DNA of 32,823 nt from Candidatus Krumholzibacteriia bacterium (GCA_014859985.1 JACZKN010000074.1:1-32823), one strand, 5' to 3'. Positions 11,089 to 21,592 are shown, numbered from the stretch's first letter. Numbers and translations: made by a program. The notes: generated by a model from the sequence alone, not told the origin.

Positions 11089-11727
11089 GTGAACATCGTC
11101 ATCATGGGCCCCCCGGGTGTCGGCAAGGGCACCCAGGCGGAAGCGATCATGGCCGAGCGCCACGTCGCCTACATCGCGACCGGCACCATCCTGCGCGGCG
11201 CGGTGCAGGAGGGCAACGAGCTCGGCCTGCAGGTCGCGGCCCTGATGGCGGCGGGGGAGCTGGTGCCGGACCACCTGATGATGGAGATCATCAAGGAACG
11301 GCTCCTGCGCCCGGACGCCCGGGACGGCTGGCTGCTGGACGGCTTCCCGCGCACGGCGCCCCAGGCCGACGGCCTGCTGGCGCTGCTGGACGGGATCGGC
11401 CAGCGGATCGACCGGGTGCTGGTTCTGGACGCGCCCGACGACGAGATCGTCCGGCGCCTGGGGGGGCGGCTGACCTGCCGGGCCTGCGGGCACGTGACGA
11501 ACCTGCAGCGGGTCGGCGGACCGCCGACGGCATGTTCGACCTGCGGCAAGGATGCCCTGTATACGCGCGATGACGACAGCGAGGAGACGATCCGGCGGCG
11601 GCTGGAGGTCTTCCGCGAGCGGACCTGGCCGGCAGCCGAGCGGCTGGGCGAGCGGTCCGCCCTGGTGAGGATCGACGGCCGGGGCACCCCGGCAGAGGTC
11701 AAGCAGAGGATTGCGGGTGTCCTTTAG
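11089..11727 (+). CDS. adk: Adenylate kinase with tetracysteine zinc lid
   Basis: GTG start; MGPPGVGKGTQAE P-loop, WLLDGFPRTAPQ, lid CRACGHVTNLQRVGGPPTACSTCG. Confidence 0.96.
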   Translation: MNIVIMGPPGVGKGTQAEAIMAERHVAYIATGTILRGAVQEGNELGLQVAALMAAGELVPDHLMMEIIKERLLRPDARDGWLLDGFPRTAPQADGLLALLDGIGQRIDRVLVLDAPDDEIVRRLGGRLTCRACGHVTNLQRVGGPPTACSTCGKDALYTRDDDSEETIRRRLEVFRERTWPAAERLGERSALVRIDGRGTPAEVKQRIAGVL

Positions 11728-12505
11728 CAGGCAGCAGATCAAGTTGAAGTCGGCCGACCAGGTTGACAAAATGCAGGCCAGTGCCGACATTCTGGCTTCT
11801 GTCTTCCTCGAGGTCCGCAAGCTGGTGCGCCCCGGCGTGACCACCGGCGGGCTGGACGAGGCCATCGAAGCCATGATCCGGGATGCCGGCGGCGTGCCCT
11901 CCTTCAAGGGGTACCACGGGTTTCCCGGTTCCGCCTGCATTTCGGTCAACGAGGAAGTCGTCCACGGCATCCCCGGCCCGCGGGAGCTCCGCGACGGGGA
12001 CATCGTCGGCATCGACATCGGCGTGATCAGGGACGGTTGGCATGCCGACAGCGCCGAGACGCTGCCCGTGGGCAACGTCGACGCCGAGGCGGCCCGCCTG
12101 CTGCGCGTCGCGCAGGAGTGCCTGGGACGGGGCATCGCGGCCATCGCCCCGGGCGAGCGCGTCTCCGTCGTCGGCGTGGCGATCGAGGAGCACGCCCGCG
12201 CGCACGGGTACGCGGTGGTCGAGTCGCTGGTGGGACACGGGATCGGGCGCGACCTGCACGAGGATCCGCAGGTGCCCAACTTCCGCTGCTACACCATGCC
12301 GGACCCGGTGATGGAGGAGGGCCTGGTCATCGCCATCGAGCCGATGATCAACGCCGGGACCAAGCGGGTCGTCACCGCGCGGGACGAGTGGACGATCGTG
12401 ACGGCCGATCGCGCCCTCTCGGCCCATTTCGAGCACACGGTCGCCGTCACCGCCGACGGTCCCCGCGTGCTCACGCAGCGCGGCACGGGCGTCGCGGCGT
12501 TCTGA
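11717..12505 (+). CDS. map: Type I methionine aminopeptidase
   Basis: [64 protein letters not shown]; likely GTG 11717 overlapping the adk end (ORF opens 11711). Confidence 0.96.
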   Translation: MSFSRQQIKLKSADQVDKMQASADILASVFLEVRKLVRPGVTTGGLDEAIEAMIRDAGGVPSFKGYHGFPGSACISVNEEVVHGIPGPRELRDGDIVGIDIGVIRDGWHADSAETLPVGNVDAEAARLLRVAQECLGRGIAAIAPGERVSVVGVAIEEHARAHGYAVVESLVGHGIGRDLHEDPQVPNFRCYTMPDPVMEEGLVIAIEPMINAGTKRVVTARDEWTIVTADRALSAHFEHTVAVTADGPRVLTQRGTGVAAF

Positions 12506-12528
12506 AAAACGGAGCGGAGGCTCTACGG

Positions 12529-12747
12529 ATGGCCAAGGAAGAGGGAATCAGCGTCGAGGGGACCGTCGTCGAGGCGCTGCCGAACGCGATGTTCCGGGTC
12601 GAGCTGGAAAACAAGCACGTCGTGCTGGCGCACGTGTCGGGGAAGATGCGCATGCATTTCATCCGCATCCTGCCCGGCGACAAGGTGACGGTCGAGCTGT
12701 CCCCGTACGACCTGACGCGGGGCCGGATCACCTACCGCTACAAGTAA
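12529..12747 (+). CDS. infA: Translation initiation factor IF-1
   Basis: 72 aa; [63 protein letters not shown]. Confidence 0.98.
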   Translation: MAKEEGISVEGTVVEALPNAMFRVELENKHVVLAHVSGKMRMHFIRILPGDKVTVELSPYDLTRGRITYRYK

Positions 12748-12797
12748 GAGCGGATCGGCGCGGGTCCGCGTGCGGCGCGCCGACGGGAGGCATCACG

Positions 12798-12911
12798 ATG
12801 AAGGTTCGCAGTTCGGTGAAGAAGATCTGCCCGAAGTGCAAGGTCATCCGGCGCAAGGGCGTCGTGCGGGTGATCTGCGTGACCCGACGCCACAACCAGC
12901 GCCAGGGCTAG
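12798..12911 (+). CDS. rpmJ: 50S ribosomal protein L36 (C+ zinc type)
   Basis: 37 aa, absent from the ORF track: [37 protein letters not shown]. Confidence 0.96.
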   Translation: MKVRSSVKKICPKCKVIRRKGVVRVICVTRRHNQRQG

Positions 12912-12980
12912 TACCGGGCAGACGGCCGCGGCGGGCGTACGGACGCCGGGCGCGGCAGGGACAGGAAGAAAGGAGCCATA

Positions 12981-13349
12981 GTGGCACGCATCGCCGGTGT
13001 GGATATCCCCAGCAACAAGAGGATCGCGACTTCGCTGACGTACATCTTCGGCATCGGTCAGCACCGGGCCTTCGAGATCTGCGCCAAGGCGAAGATCGAT
13101 CCCGAGATCAAGGCGCGCGACCTCACCGAGGAGCAGACGCGTTCGATCATCGGCATCCTCGACAAGGAATACCAGGTCGAAGGTACCCTGCGTACCGAGG
13201 TCGCGATGAACATCCAGCGCCTGATGGACATCGGAAGCTATCGCGGGCTGAGGCACCGGCGCAAGCTGCCGTGCCGGGGCCAGAACACCAAGAACAATGC
13301 CCGCACCCGCAAGGGCCCCAAGGCCCGGCCCGGCGGCAAGAAGAAGTAG
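12981..13349 (+). CDS. rpsM: 30S ribosomal protein S13
   Basis: [34 protein letters not shown] ... [24 protein letters not shown]. Confidence 0.98.
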   Translation: MARIAGVDIPSNKRIATSLTYIFGIGQHRAFEICAKAKIDPEIKARDLTEEQTRSIIGILDKEYQVEGTLRTEVAMNIQRLMDIGSYRGLRHRRKLPCRGQNTKNNARTRKGPKARPGGKKK

Positions 13350-13376
13350 CCCCGGCGGGGATCCAGGAGGTTTGAC

Positions 13377-13781
13377 GTGGCGACAGCCAAGGACAAGCGG
13401 GTCAAGGGCCGCAAGGCCAAGAAGAAGAAGCTGGACTCGGTGGGCGTGGCCCACGTGAAGTCGAGCTTCAACAACACCCTCATCACCATCACCGACCTGC
13501 AGGGCAACGCGATCACGTGGTCCAGCGGGGGCCACCAGGGCCGCTACAAGGGCTCGCGCAAGAGCACCGCGTTCGCCGCCCAGCTGGCCGCGCGCTTCTG
13601 CGCCCAGGAGGTCATCTCCAGCGGGATGCGCAAGGTCGAGGTGTGGGTGAAGGGGCCCGGTTCGGGCCGCGAGGCCGCCATCCGCAGCCTGAAGGCCGAG
13701 GGCCTGGAGGTCACGCGGATCAAGGACTGCACGGCCATCCCGCACAACGGCTGCCGGCCCAAGAAGCGCCGTCGGCTGTAG
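13377..13781 (+). CDS. rpsK: 30S ribosomal protein S11
   Basis: [30 protein letters not shown] ... [17 protein letters not shown]. Confidence 0.98.
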   Translation: MATAKDKRVKGRKAKKKKLDSVGVAHVKSSFNNTLITITDLQGNAITWSSGGHQGRYKGSRKSTAFAAQLAARFCAQEVISSGMRKVEVWVKGPGSGREAAIRSLKAEGLEVTRIKDCTAIPHNGCRPKKRRRL

Positions 13782-13841
13782 TCTACAACGATTGGCCGCG
13801 CGGGGCGACAAGGCGCCGCCGCCGGCCGGGAGGTTCGATCA

Positions 13842-14471
<630 letters not shown>

Positions 14472-14491
14472 GACGCCGCCGAGCGGAAGGG

Positions 14492-15502
14492 ATGGAAAAG
14501 ACTATGAAGTGGGTCAACATGATGATGCCCGAGGGCGTGAGGGTCCGGCCGGAGACGCGCACCGAGACCTTCGCGGAGATCGAGATCGCGCCCCTGGAGC
14601 GCGGCTTCGGCCACACCCTGGGCAACGCGTTGCGCCGGACCCTGCTTTCGTCGATCCACGGCCAGGGCATCACCGCCGTGCAGATGGACGGCGTCAAGCA
14701 CGAGCTGAGCACGATCCCCCACGTCCTGGAGGACGTCACGGACATCGTGCTGAACCTCAAGCAGGTGGTGTTCAAGCTGAGCGACGCGCCCGCCCACTGG
14801 GCGCGCATCGACGCCACCGGACCGGGCGTGGTCACCGCGAGCATGATCGAGGGCCACCCCGACCTGCAGATCGCCAACCCCGACCACGTGGTCTGCACGA
14901 TCACCGAGAAGGGCGACTACAGCGCGCGCATGTACATCGACATCGGCCGGGGCTACGTGGACCGCGAGTACCACACGATCCCCGACGAGGTGATCGGCGT
15001 CATCCGCATGGACACCAACTACTCGCCGGTGCGCAAGGTCAGCTTCCGGGTCGAGGACACCCGCGTCGGCCAGCGCACGGACTACGACAAGCTGGTGCTG
15101 GGGATCACCACCAACGGCGCGGTGCGGGCCGAGGACGCGGTCGGCTTCGCGGCCAAGCTGCTGAAGGACCAGCTGCAGCTCTTCATCAACTTCGACGAGG
15201 CGCCGATCGACGCCCAGGAGATCGAGGTCAACGAGGAGCAGGAGCGCCTGGTCGAGCTGCTGGCCCGCCACGTGGAGGAGCTGGAGCTGTCGGTCCGCTC
15301 GGCCAACTGCCTGAAGTCGGGCCACATCAAGACCCTCTACGACCTGGTGACCAAGAGCGAGCAGGAGATGCTGAAGTTCCGCAACTTCGGCCGCAAGAGC
15401 CTCAACGAGATCGCCGAGATCCTGGAGGGCATGAACCTGACCTTCGGGATGAGCTTCGAACCCGAGATCTCCGAGCGGGTCCGGGAGAAGACCGGCGACT
15501 AG
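14492..15502 (+). CDS. rpoA: DNA-directed RNA polymerase subunit alpha
   Basis: FGHTLGNALRRTLLSSIHGQGITAVQMDGVKHELSTI; alpha-CTD SGHIKTLYDLVTKSEQEMLKFRNFGRKSLNEI. Confidence 0.98.
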   Translation: MEKTMKWVNMMMPEGVRVRPETRTETFAEIEIAPLERGFGHTLGNALRRTLLSSIHGQGITAVQMDGVKHELSTIPHVLEDVTDIVLNLKQVVFKLSDAPAHWARIDATGPGVVTASMIEGHPDLQIANPDHVVCTITEKGDYSARMYIDIGRGYVDREYHTIPDEVIGVIRMDTNYSPVRKVSFRVEDTRVGQRTDYDKLVLGITTNGAVRAEDAVGFAAKLLKDQLQLFINFDEAPIDAQEIEVNEEQERLVELLARHVEELELSVRSANCLKSGHIKTLYDLVTKSEQEMLKFRNFGRKSLNEIAEILEGMNLTFGMSFEPEISERVREKTGD

Positions 15503-15566
15503 CCGGGCAGCCCCGTCCGGCGCGCGGACAGCCGCCGCCGGCCGTCGGATAAAGGATGGATGAGTC

Positions 15567-16103
15567 ATGCGCCACAACGTCAGCGGCCGGAAGCTGAACC
15601 GCACCCCGGCCCACCGCAAGATGCTGTACCGCAACCTGGTCACCGCGCTGTTCAAGCACGAGCGGATCCAGACGACGGTGCCCAAGGCCAAGGAGGCCCG
15701 CATCGTGGCCGAGAAGCTGATCACCTTCGCCAAGAAGGGCGATCTGCACTCGCGCCGCATCGCGGCCCGCAAGGTCAACGAGCCCGAGGTGCTGCAGAAG
15801 CTCTTCGCGGAGATCGGCCCCCGCTACGCGGAACGGCCCGGCGGCTACACGCGCATCATGCGCATGGGCCCCCGCAAGGGCGATGCCGCGGAGATCGCGA
15901 TCCTCGAGCTGGTGGACGGGACGGCCCGGCCCAAGGTCAAGGACACCCTGAAGCGCAAGCGGGCCCGCCGCGTCCTCGAGCTGGAGGAGAAGGTGGAGGC
16001 CCGGGCCGCCCTGCAGGAGGCCCACGACGCCGCCGAGGTCCGGAAGATCGAGGCCCAGGAGGCCGCGGCCGACGACGCGGACGAGGAGAAGAAGGGGGAC
16101 TGA
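15567..16103 (+). CDS. rplQ: 50S ribosomal protein L17 with charged C-terminal extension
   Basis: MRHNVSGRKLNRTPAHRKMLYRNLVTALFKHERIQTTVPKAKE; 178 aa. Confidence 0.97.
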   Translation: MRHNVSGRKLNRTPAHRKMLYRNLVTALFKHERIQTTVPKAKEARIVAEKLITFAKKGDLHSRRIAARKVNEPEVLQKLFAEIGPRYAERPGGYTRIMRMGPRKGDAAEIAILELVDGTARPKVKDTLKRKRARRVLELEEKVEARAALQEAHDAAEVRKIEAQEAAADDADEEKKGD

Positions 16104-16195
16104 GGTTCCCGTCTCGCCACCGGGCGCCTCCGGGGTGGACCGGCTGACCGCCGGTCGGCCCGACCGAAACCGCCCGTGGTGCTCGTCCCGATCAG

Positions 16196-16237
16196 ACACA
16201 CCCCCCGGCCCCTGGGCCGGGGGGTGTGTCTTCTTTT
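16196..16237 (+). terminator. Rho-independent terminator closing the ribosomal protein cluster
   Basis: ACACACCCCCCGGCC-CCTG-GGCCGGGGGGTGTGT: perfect 15-bp stem, 4-nt loop, then CTTCTTTT. Confidence 0.93.
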
Positions 16238-16296
16238 GCCGGGGGCGACGCTGCGTTCCACCTCGGTGCTATGACTGGCCGTAGTGGAAATGATAT

Positions 16297-16326
16297 TTGA
16301 CAGTCAGTTGTTGATTGGTGTACGCT
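16297..16326 (+). promoter_or_regulatory. Candidate sigma70-type promoter
   Basis: TTGACA (16297-16302), 18-nt spacer, TACGCT (16321-16326; 3/6 match to TATAAT), in an AT-rich patch upstream of the exported-protein genes. Confidence 0.4.
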
Positions 16327-16400
16327 GGCACCTACATCCCGATGCGGCAATATGACTGAAAATGACATCCATATCTCCTAACTGAAAAAAGGGGGACGCC

Positions 16401-16535
16401 GTGCCCAGGTTAATCCTGCTCACCACGGTCTTATTCGCCGCCTTGGTGGATCCATCGCTGGCAATGATCCAGATACCGCCGTCGGAGAACTCCTACCTTT
16501 TGGGAGGGGGTATGATCCCACCGGAGACACGATAA
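16401..16535 (+). other. Out-of-frame signal peptide ORF, probably the true N-terminus of the metalloprotease
   Basis: GTG at 16401 after GGGGGAC: MPRLILLTTVLFAALVDPSLA-MIQIPPSENSYLLGGGMIPPETR*, stop TAA 16533-16535. The protease frame (no canonical start before GTG 16553) reads ELLPFGRGYDPTGDTIKAKFIFVSFPVDG over the same DNA. Confidence 0.6.
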
Positions 16536-16552
16536 AGGCCAAGTTCATCTTC

Positions 16553-19500
16553 GTGTCGTTCCCGGTGGACGGTATCCCCGCGACCTTGACTTGGGACTAT
16601 CAGGGGCAGTTTCCGGCAATTTTTGACGATTACTTCGATAAGTTGACGAACGGCAAACTCCGCCTCGATCCTGCATCCGGGATCCTCTTGCCTCCCGGAG
16701 AGGTTCTAGATGAAGCTCATCCAACAGCGCAGACTTGGCAGGCCGAACTCGGCGGCGTGCAGTACCGGACCGATGCCTCGTTACCGGCGGGTTACACGTA
16801 TCGGTACCTCTCGGACTGGTGGGTGGGCCTCGACCACTACGCATCGCCGCTTGGGGCGGAGATCCTACACAAGATCTGGACCGCGTATGCGGGCTCCGGG
16901 CAGGATCTGTTCCCCGTCGTTCCAGGCGCGGATCCCGAGTGGCAGCTGTTCCTACTCTACGTGACCAACCGGTCGCCTTATGCCTGGGACATCGGAGGGC
17001 GCCCGAACGTGCCCGTCAGGGCGGTGGAAGTCAACGCCGGCACGGATGGATTCTTCGCCAACGTCGCGGTGACCCCGGGGGGCGAGTTTCTCGGCACGAA
17101 CCAGCAGGCGCTTGCCGCAGATGTGCTGCTGGGGCCGCGGCATCCCCATGCACCCTTGCGGCCGGTAATCCACGAGTTCATTCACACGCTCGGGATCCCG
17201 GACGGTCCGCCCAATCTCTATTTGGTGGACAATCTCTACTCGGAAATGAAATACTTCTACGGGAACCTCAACATGATCTCCCAGGCGTTTCCGCATGACA
17301 ATGATGGATGCGTGGGCATCGCCCCATTCAAGGGTTTCCCGCCCTTGGCCGATCCCCACCTGGCCCGTCTGCCCTGGCATGACGGGTCCGATGGCGGGGA
17401 AGTCGTCAGGGATTTCAGCGATATTTCGCTTTGGAACGAGAAGGTCTACTCCGTAGGCTCCGGCGGCAGATTCTACAAGTACATTGTCGGCGAAAACGTG
17501 TCCGGGACCTTTCCCATCGAGGAGAGCTTCATCTTTGCCTATCATGCCGGCGACGGGCTGGATGACCAGGGATACGTACCCGGCGAACCGGTCGTGCCGA
17601 GCCGCGGGCTAGCGATCTGGCACTGCATGGGTGACGGGTCAGGACCGGGTGATTTCCTGGATCTCGAATCGGCGCACGGGTTGTTCGACTACAAGGATCT
17701 CGGGCTACGTACATTCGTACCGTACTGGGGGGATCCGGCCGTCGCGGCCGCGGCCAATCCGATCGACGGCTTCGACAACTACGACCTTTGGGCGTACTCG
17801 CCGACGGATTACCGGACGGACTACTGCTCGGATGATGGGTCCGAGGCGGATTTCTTCCAGATCAACCCGACCGTACCCCATCTGGACAAGCGCCGCTTCG
17901 ACTGGACCACGAACCCGAACACGAACGGCTACGCCTGGCCGGACGGCTCGGGTGTCCTCGACCGGCGCCGTCCGCAGAACGTGCCGACCTCGCTGGTCGT
18001 CCGGATCAGGGGCACGGGCTCCGATGCCAATGGCGAGTACATGATCGTCGATCTGCTCTGCGGCCCGGCGGAGCGGGTCGTTTCCCCAACTCTCGACGGG
18101 CTGGTCTTCGCCCCGGGATCGACCTACGACCTCACGTTGTCCACCGATTACGCCGAGGCGATCTCGTCCTACGACGTGTATCTCTCGACCGACGGGGGGG
18201 CGAACTACTGGTACACGGTAGCCGAGGGTGTCCCCTACGGGCCGACGGACAACGTCTTTCACTTCACGCCGCAGGCGGGCCAGGGGACGGCTGGCGGCAA
18301 GCTGAAGTTCGTCTTCCACAACACCCGGGACCCGTCGCGGACCGCTGCGTCGACGACCGACGGCCTGTTCACGATCGACGCGACCGTCGTGGTCAGGGGC
18401 GATATCACGCTGCCGGATGGCGGCGAGGAACTTTCGACGCGGACGGCAGGTTTCATCGAATGGCACGACTTTTTCGCAGGATACCCCGCCCTGTCCCCTC
18501 AGATCGTCAGTGCGCAGATCGAGCTGCTGACGGACTGCCAGATCGACCCGATCCAGCTTGGCACGTTCTTCAACCCGACACTCGTCCACGAACCGGTCCC
18601 GGACGAGTTCTTCGAGTTCGTGTCAAGGGACGGCAGCATCTACGGCCGGGTAGCTTTCACGCCCGACGACACGCTGGTGTGCGACCGCGCCCGGATCAGG
18701 GTCACGTTCGAGTCGGCAACCGGGACCACGGTCGACGAGTCAGCGGCGGATTTCGCGATCCTGCCGTTGCCGGTGCGGTTCGTCGCAGAGGCGGCGGCCG
18801 AGCACGGCGTGGACTATACCGGACGGGCGGTGGGGATGAGCGTCCTGCATCTGGACGCGGACGACCTCCCGGACCTCTTCGTGGCTATCGGGAATAGACT
18901 CGCTGATCCGGATGAGCACTCGCACCTGTATAGGAACTCCAGCTTACAATTGGGCGAGATCCGATTCACCGACCTAACCGGATTCCGCTTCGTCGGCGGT
19001 GATCTGCCACCAGCCGAGGCGGACGCTGTAGCGATTGCCGACGCCGACGGTGACGGTCGCCTAGAGATTGCCATGGCTCACCTGACGACCCCGGCGTTCT
19101 ACGTGGAAGGTCCTGATGGTGTCTTTGCCAATGTCCTAGGCGACACGAACTACTTCGACCCCGATGAGGTCGCGCTGCTGGCGGAGTCCCGGAGCCTCGC
19201 CTGGTTCGACCACGATCACGACGGCGACCTCGATCTGCTTGTGGGCAAGGGGCTCGCGGCCGGACCCAGCCCGACAAGCCTGCCGCCTGTCCTGTTCCGC
19301 ACGTACAGCCAGGCAGATGGGGCGACCTCCACGCGGCTAAGGATCGACGACGGGTGCGGTCTCACCGCCTCGGAGAGCTTCACGACGGCGATTGCAGTCG
19401 CGGACTACGATGGCGACGGACTTTGGGAGATCGTGACGGACAATATCGCCAATCCCTTGGGGCGCCTGCGGGCGAGTGAAGAAGAGATTCCGGGCCACTT

Positions 19501-20686
19501 CGAGGCCGCGACTGCATTTGCCACGGAATTCGTTGGGCACAGCGGCCTGGGCGCGGCAGCGTGGGCCGATTACGACCGCGACAACGACCTCGATCTGGTA
19601 TGCGTCGACCAGTGGGTACTAGCGATTGCGGCGGGCGCCTACTTCTACGTCTATGAGAACGTGGGCGGCACTCTGGCACCGACGCCGACGATCACGCAAG
19701 CCCTGCCCGGCCGCAGCCGCGCGTCCCACGTCGCGGACATGGACCTCGACGGGTATCCGGATGTTATCGTGGTCGGCGACGAGACCACGGGCGGCGAGTT
19801 TTTCCTGAACAGAGTCAGCGATGGCGCCGTGGGCAACCGCTTCGTTGCGCGCGGGACGGCTTCCGGCTTCGTTTCTGCAGGGAGTTACGGCTATGCGGCA
19901 GCCATCGCCGACTTCAACGGGGACGGTTTCGCCGACATCATCGCCGGACGGGACGATCTGGCGGGACGTGTCCTGCGGACCGTCGACACGGGTCCCGGCG
20001 GCGCAAGCGCCCCGAATTGGCTGAAGCTGAAACTTATCGGTGACGGTGAGGACAACGAGGTGGGAATTGGGGCTACGGTCCGGCTGTCCACCCCGGGCGG
20101 TGATCCCCTCGGCGCCCAGGTGGTCGTGGCGGCCAGTCGGGCGGGCGGGCAATCAGATCCCGTTTTGACTTTCGGGCTGGGGACCTATGCCGGTGACGTC
20201 AACGTCAGGATCGACTGGCCCCTGGGTCTGCGTCAGGATTTCACGGTCGGTAGCGGTTCCCTCAACAGCCTGGTCACGATGGGGCAGCCGGTCGGGTTCA
20301 CGCTCGACAACGGATCGGTCGGCGTCACGAAGACATTCGACGCGATATATGGTTCCATGGAGTGGACTTTCGAGTGGCTCACGGACCGCCTGACATCCCT
20401 GGAGTACGACATCATCGCAATCACGAACACCAGCGGCGGGGACTGCATCTTCAGCGAACTCCAGGTTGCGGGGCCGGAATGGATCACGCCGGCCCGCTAC
20501 GAGATCGACGCCGTCACCGGCCAGGTCCGCTTCCGTCACGAAGCGACACTCCGCTTCGGGGATTGCCATTCACCCTGCGTCTACTCGTACACCGTACAGA
20601 GCCAGGACGCGCGCGACCTCTATCCGCAAGTCAGCTCCACGAAGACTCTGAAAGTCATGGCCTGTCCGGTCACGGGCGGAGAGTAG
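16553..20686 (+). CDS. Secreted M6-like metalloprotease with VCBS/FG-GAP repeats and ASPIC/UnbV-like domain
   Basis: HEFIHTLGIPD zinc motif (17171-17203); GLAIWHCMGDG resembling the M6 GLLIWHID motif; repeated Ca-binding loops (DADGDGRLE, DHDHDGDLD, DYDGDGLWE, DYDRDNDLD, DMDLDGYPD, DFNGDGFAD); NWLKLKLIGDGEDNEVGIGATVRL...FGLG...RIDWPLG typical of ASPIC/UnbV. Confidence 0.8.
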   Translation: MSFPVDGIPATLTWDYQGQFPAIFDDYFDKLTNGKLRLDPASGILLPPGEVLDEAHPTAQTWQAELGGVQYRTDASLPAGYTYRYLSDWWVGLDHYASPLGAEILHKIWTAYAGSGQDLFPVVPGADPEWQLFLLYVTNRSPYAWDIGGRPNVPVRAVEVNAGTDGFFANVAVTPGGEFLGTNQQALAADVLLGPRHPHAPLRPVIHEFIHTLGIPDGPPNLYLVDNLYSEMKYFYGNLNMISQAFPHDNDGCVGIAPFKGFPPLADPHLARLPWHDGSDGGEVVRDFSDISLWNEKVYSVGSGGRFYKYIVGENVSGTFPIEESFIFAYHAGDGLDDQGYVPGEPVVPSRGLAIWHCMGDGSGPGDFLDLESAHGLFDYKDLGLRTFVPYWGDPAVAAAANPIDGFDNYDLWAYSPTDYRTDYCSDDGSEADFFQINPTVPHLDKRRFDWTTNPNTNGYAWPDGSGVLDRRRPQNVPTSLVVRIRGTGSDANGEYMIVDLLCGPAERVVSPTLDGLVFAPGSTYDLTLSTDYAEAISSYDVYLSTDGGANYWYTVAEGVPYGPTDNVFHFTPQAGQGTAGGKLKFVFHNTRDPSRTAASTTDGLFTIDATVVVRGDITLPDGGEELSTRTAGFIEWHDFFAGYPALSPQIVSAQIELLTDCQIDPIQLGTFFNPTLVHEPVPDEFFEFVSRDGSIYGRVAFTPDDTLVCDRARIRVTFESATGTTVDESAADFAILPLPVRFVAEAAAEHGVDYTGRAVGMSVLHLDADDLPDLFVAIGNRLADPDEHSHLYRNSSLQLGEIRFTDLTGFRFVGGDLPPAEADAVAIADADGDGRLEIAMAHLTTPAFYVEGPDGVFANVLGDTNYFDPDEVALLAESRSLAWFDHDHDGDLDLLVGKGLAAGPSPTSLPPVLFRTYSQADGATSTRLRIDDGCGLTASESFTTAIAVADYDGDGLWEIVTDNIANPLGRLRASEEEIPGHFEAATAFATEFVGHSGLGAAAWADYDRDNDLDLVCVDQWVLAIAAGAYFYVYENVGGTLAPTPTITQALPGRSRASHVADMDLDGYPDVIVVGDETTGGEFFLNRVSDGAVGNRFVARGTASGFVSAGSYGYAAAIADFNGDGFADIIAGRDDLAGRVLRTVDTGPGGASAPNWLKLKLIGDGEDNEVGIGATVRLSTPGGDPLGAQVVVAASRAGGQSDPVLTFGLGTYAGDVNVRIDWPLGLRQDFTVGSGSLNSLVTMGQPVGFTLDNGSVGVTKTFDAIYGSMEWTFEWLTDRLTSLEYDIIAITNTSGGDCIFSELQVAGPEWITPARYEIDAVTGQVRFRHEATLRFGDCHSPCVYSYTVQSQDARDLYPQVSSTKTLKVMACPVTGGE

Positions 20687-20696
20687 GAGGGGACCC

Positions 20697-21575
20697 ATGA
20701 AGATCTTCAATCTTGTGCTCGTGCTGCTGGTCGCCGCGTGCGTTGCGCCGGCGGCTGACGGGATCGACTACCCCAAGGCGGAAGGGATCATCGGCATCGA
20801 CGCGGGCGGCAGCGCATCGTGGCTCGCCGTCAGGGTCGACGTGCCGGAGGGCATGGCTCTCGCGGGATTCGCCTGGTACAACAACGATGATGCGACGGAA
20901 TTCCCCGGCGTGTATCTAGGCACGGGCTACGACCGGGGGCCGGCCCCGATGGACGAAGCCCTGGCGGTCGGCGGCTTCTTCGGCGGTGCGGCGGACTCCT
21001 GGTCGCAGCTCGAATTCGCCCAGCCGGTCGCGGCCAGCCTGGGCAACCTGTTCGTCATCTTCGCGTTCCCCGCGGGCCCGGTCTACACCGACCGTGGCAG
21101 CGGCGGCGGGCCGGGGGTGGGCTACGTGGCCGGCGACAAAGGCAGCCGCGGCTGGATCAGCGGCGACGGGGAGTCGTGGCTGGCATTGTCCGCCGGGTAC
21201 GGCTTCGCGGTGCTACCGCGGTTCGTCGCGGCGGACGGTGCCGTTCTCGCTAAGGCGCTACGCATCGGCGGCGCTCCTGCCGGTGGGGCGCCACAGATCC
21301 TCAAGGATTTCTTGCAAGCCGCACCAAATCCGTTTAACCCGCAGACAAGGATCACCTACGGCTTGAAGACGGGCCGGGACGTCAAGGTGGAGGTCTTCGA
21401 TCTGCGCGGCCGGCTCGTCAAGCGCTTGTTTGGCGGCATCCAGGAGGCCGGCGAGCATGAGGCGGTCTGGCGGGGCGAAGACGCCGGTGGTCGCCGGGTG
21501 GCAAGCGGGGTCTACCTCGTCCGGATGCACGGTAGCGACATCGCCTTGACACGCCGCGTCATTCTGTTGAAGTGA
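20697..21575 (+). CDS. Secreted protein with C-terminal FlgD-Ig/T9SS type A-like sorting domain
   Basis: N-terminal signal MKIFNLVLVLLVAACVAPAADG; C-terminus APNPFNPQTRITYGLKTGRDVKVEVFDLRGRLVKRLFGG...GVYLVRMHGSDIALTRRVILLK. Confidence 0.75.
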   Translation: MKIFNLVLVLLVAACVAPAADGIDYPKAEGIIGIDAGGSASWLAVRVDVPEGMALAGFAWYNNDDATEFPGVYLGTGYDRGPAPMDEALAVGGFFGGAADSWSQLEFAQPVAASLGNLFVIFAFPAGPVYTDRGSGGGPGVGYVAGDKGSRGWISGDGESWLALSAGYGFAVLPRFVAADGAVLAKALRIGGAPAGGAPQILKDFLQAAPNPFNPQTRITYGLKTGRDVKVEVFDLRGRLVKRLFGGIQEAGEHEAVWRGEDAGGRRVASGVYLVRMHGSDIALTRRVILLK

Positions 21576-21592
21576 AGAATGAGGAAACGATC

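Noticed and set aside
21572-21592. GTG 21572 as start of the beta-helix gene
   Set aside because: The signal peptide begins naturally at ATG 21593, with GAGGAAAC upstream; the first seven codons of the ORF look non-coding.
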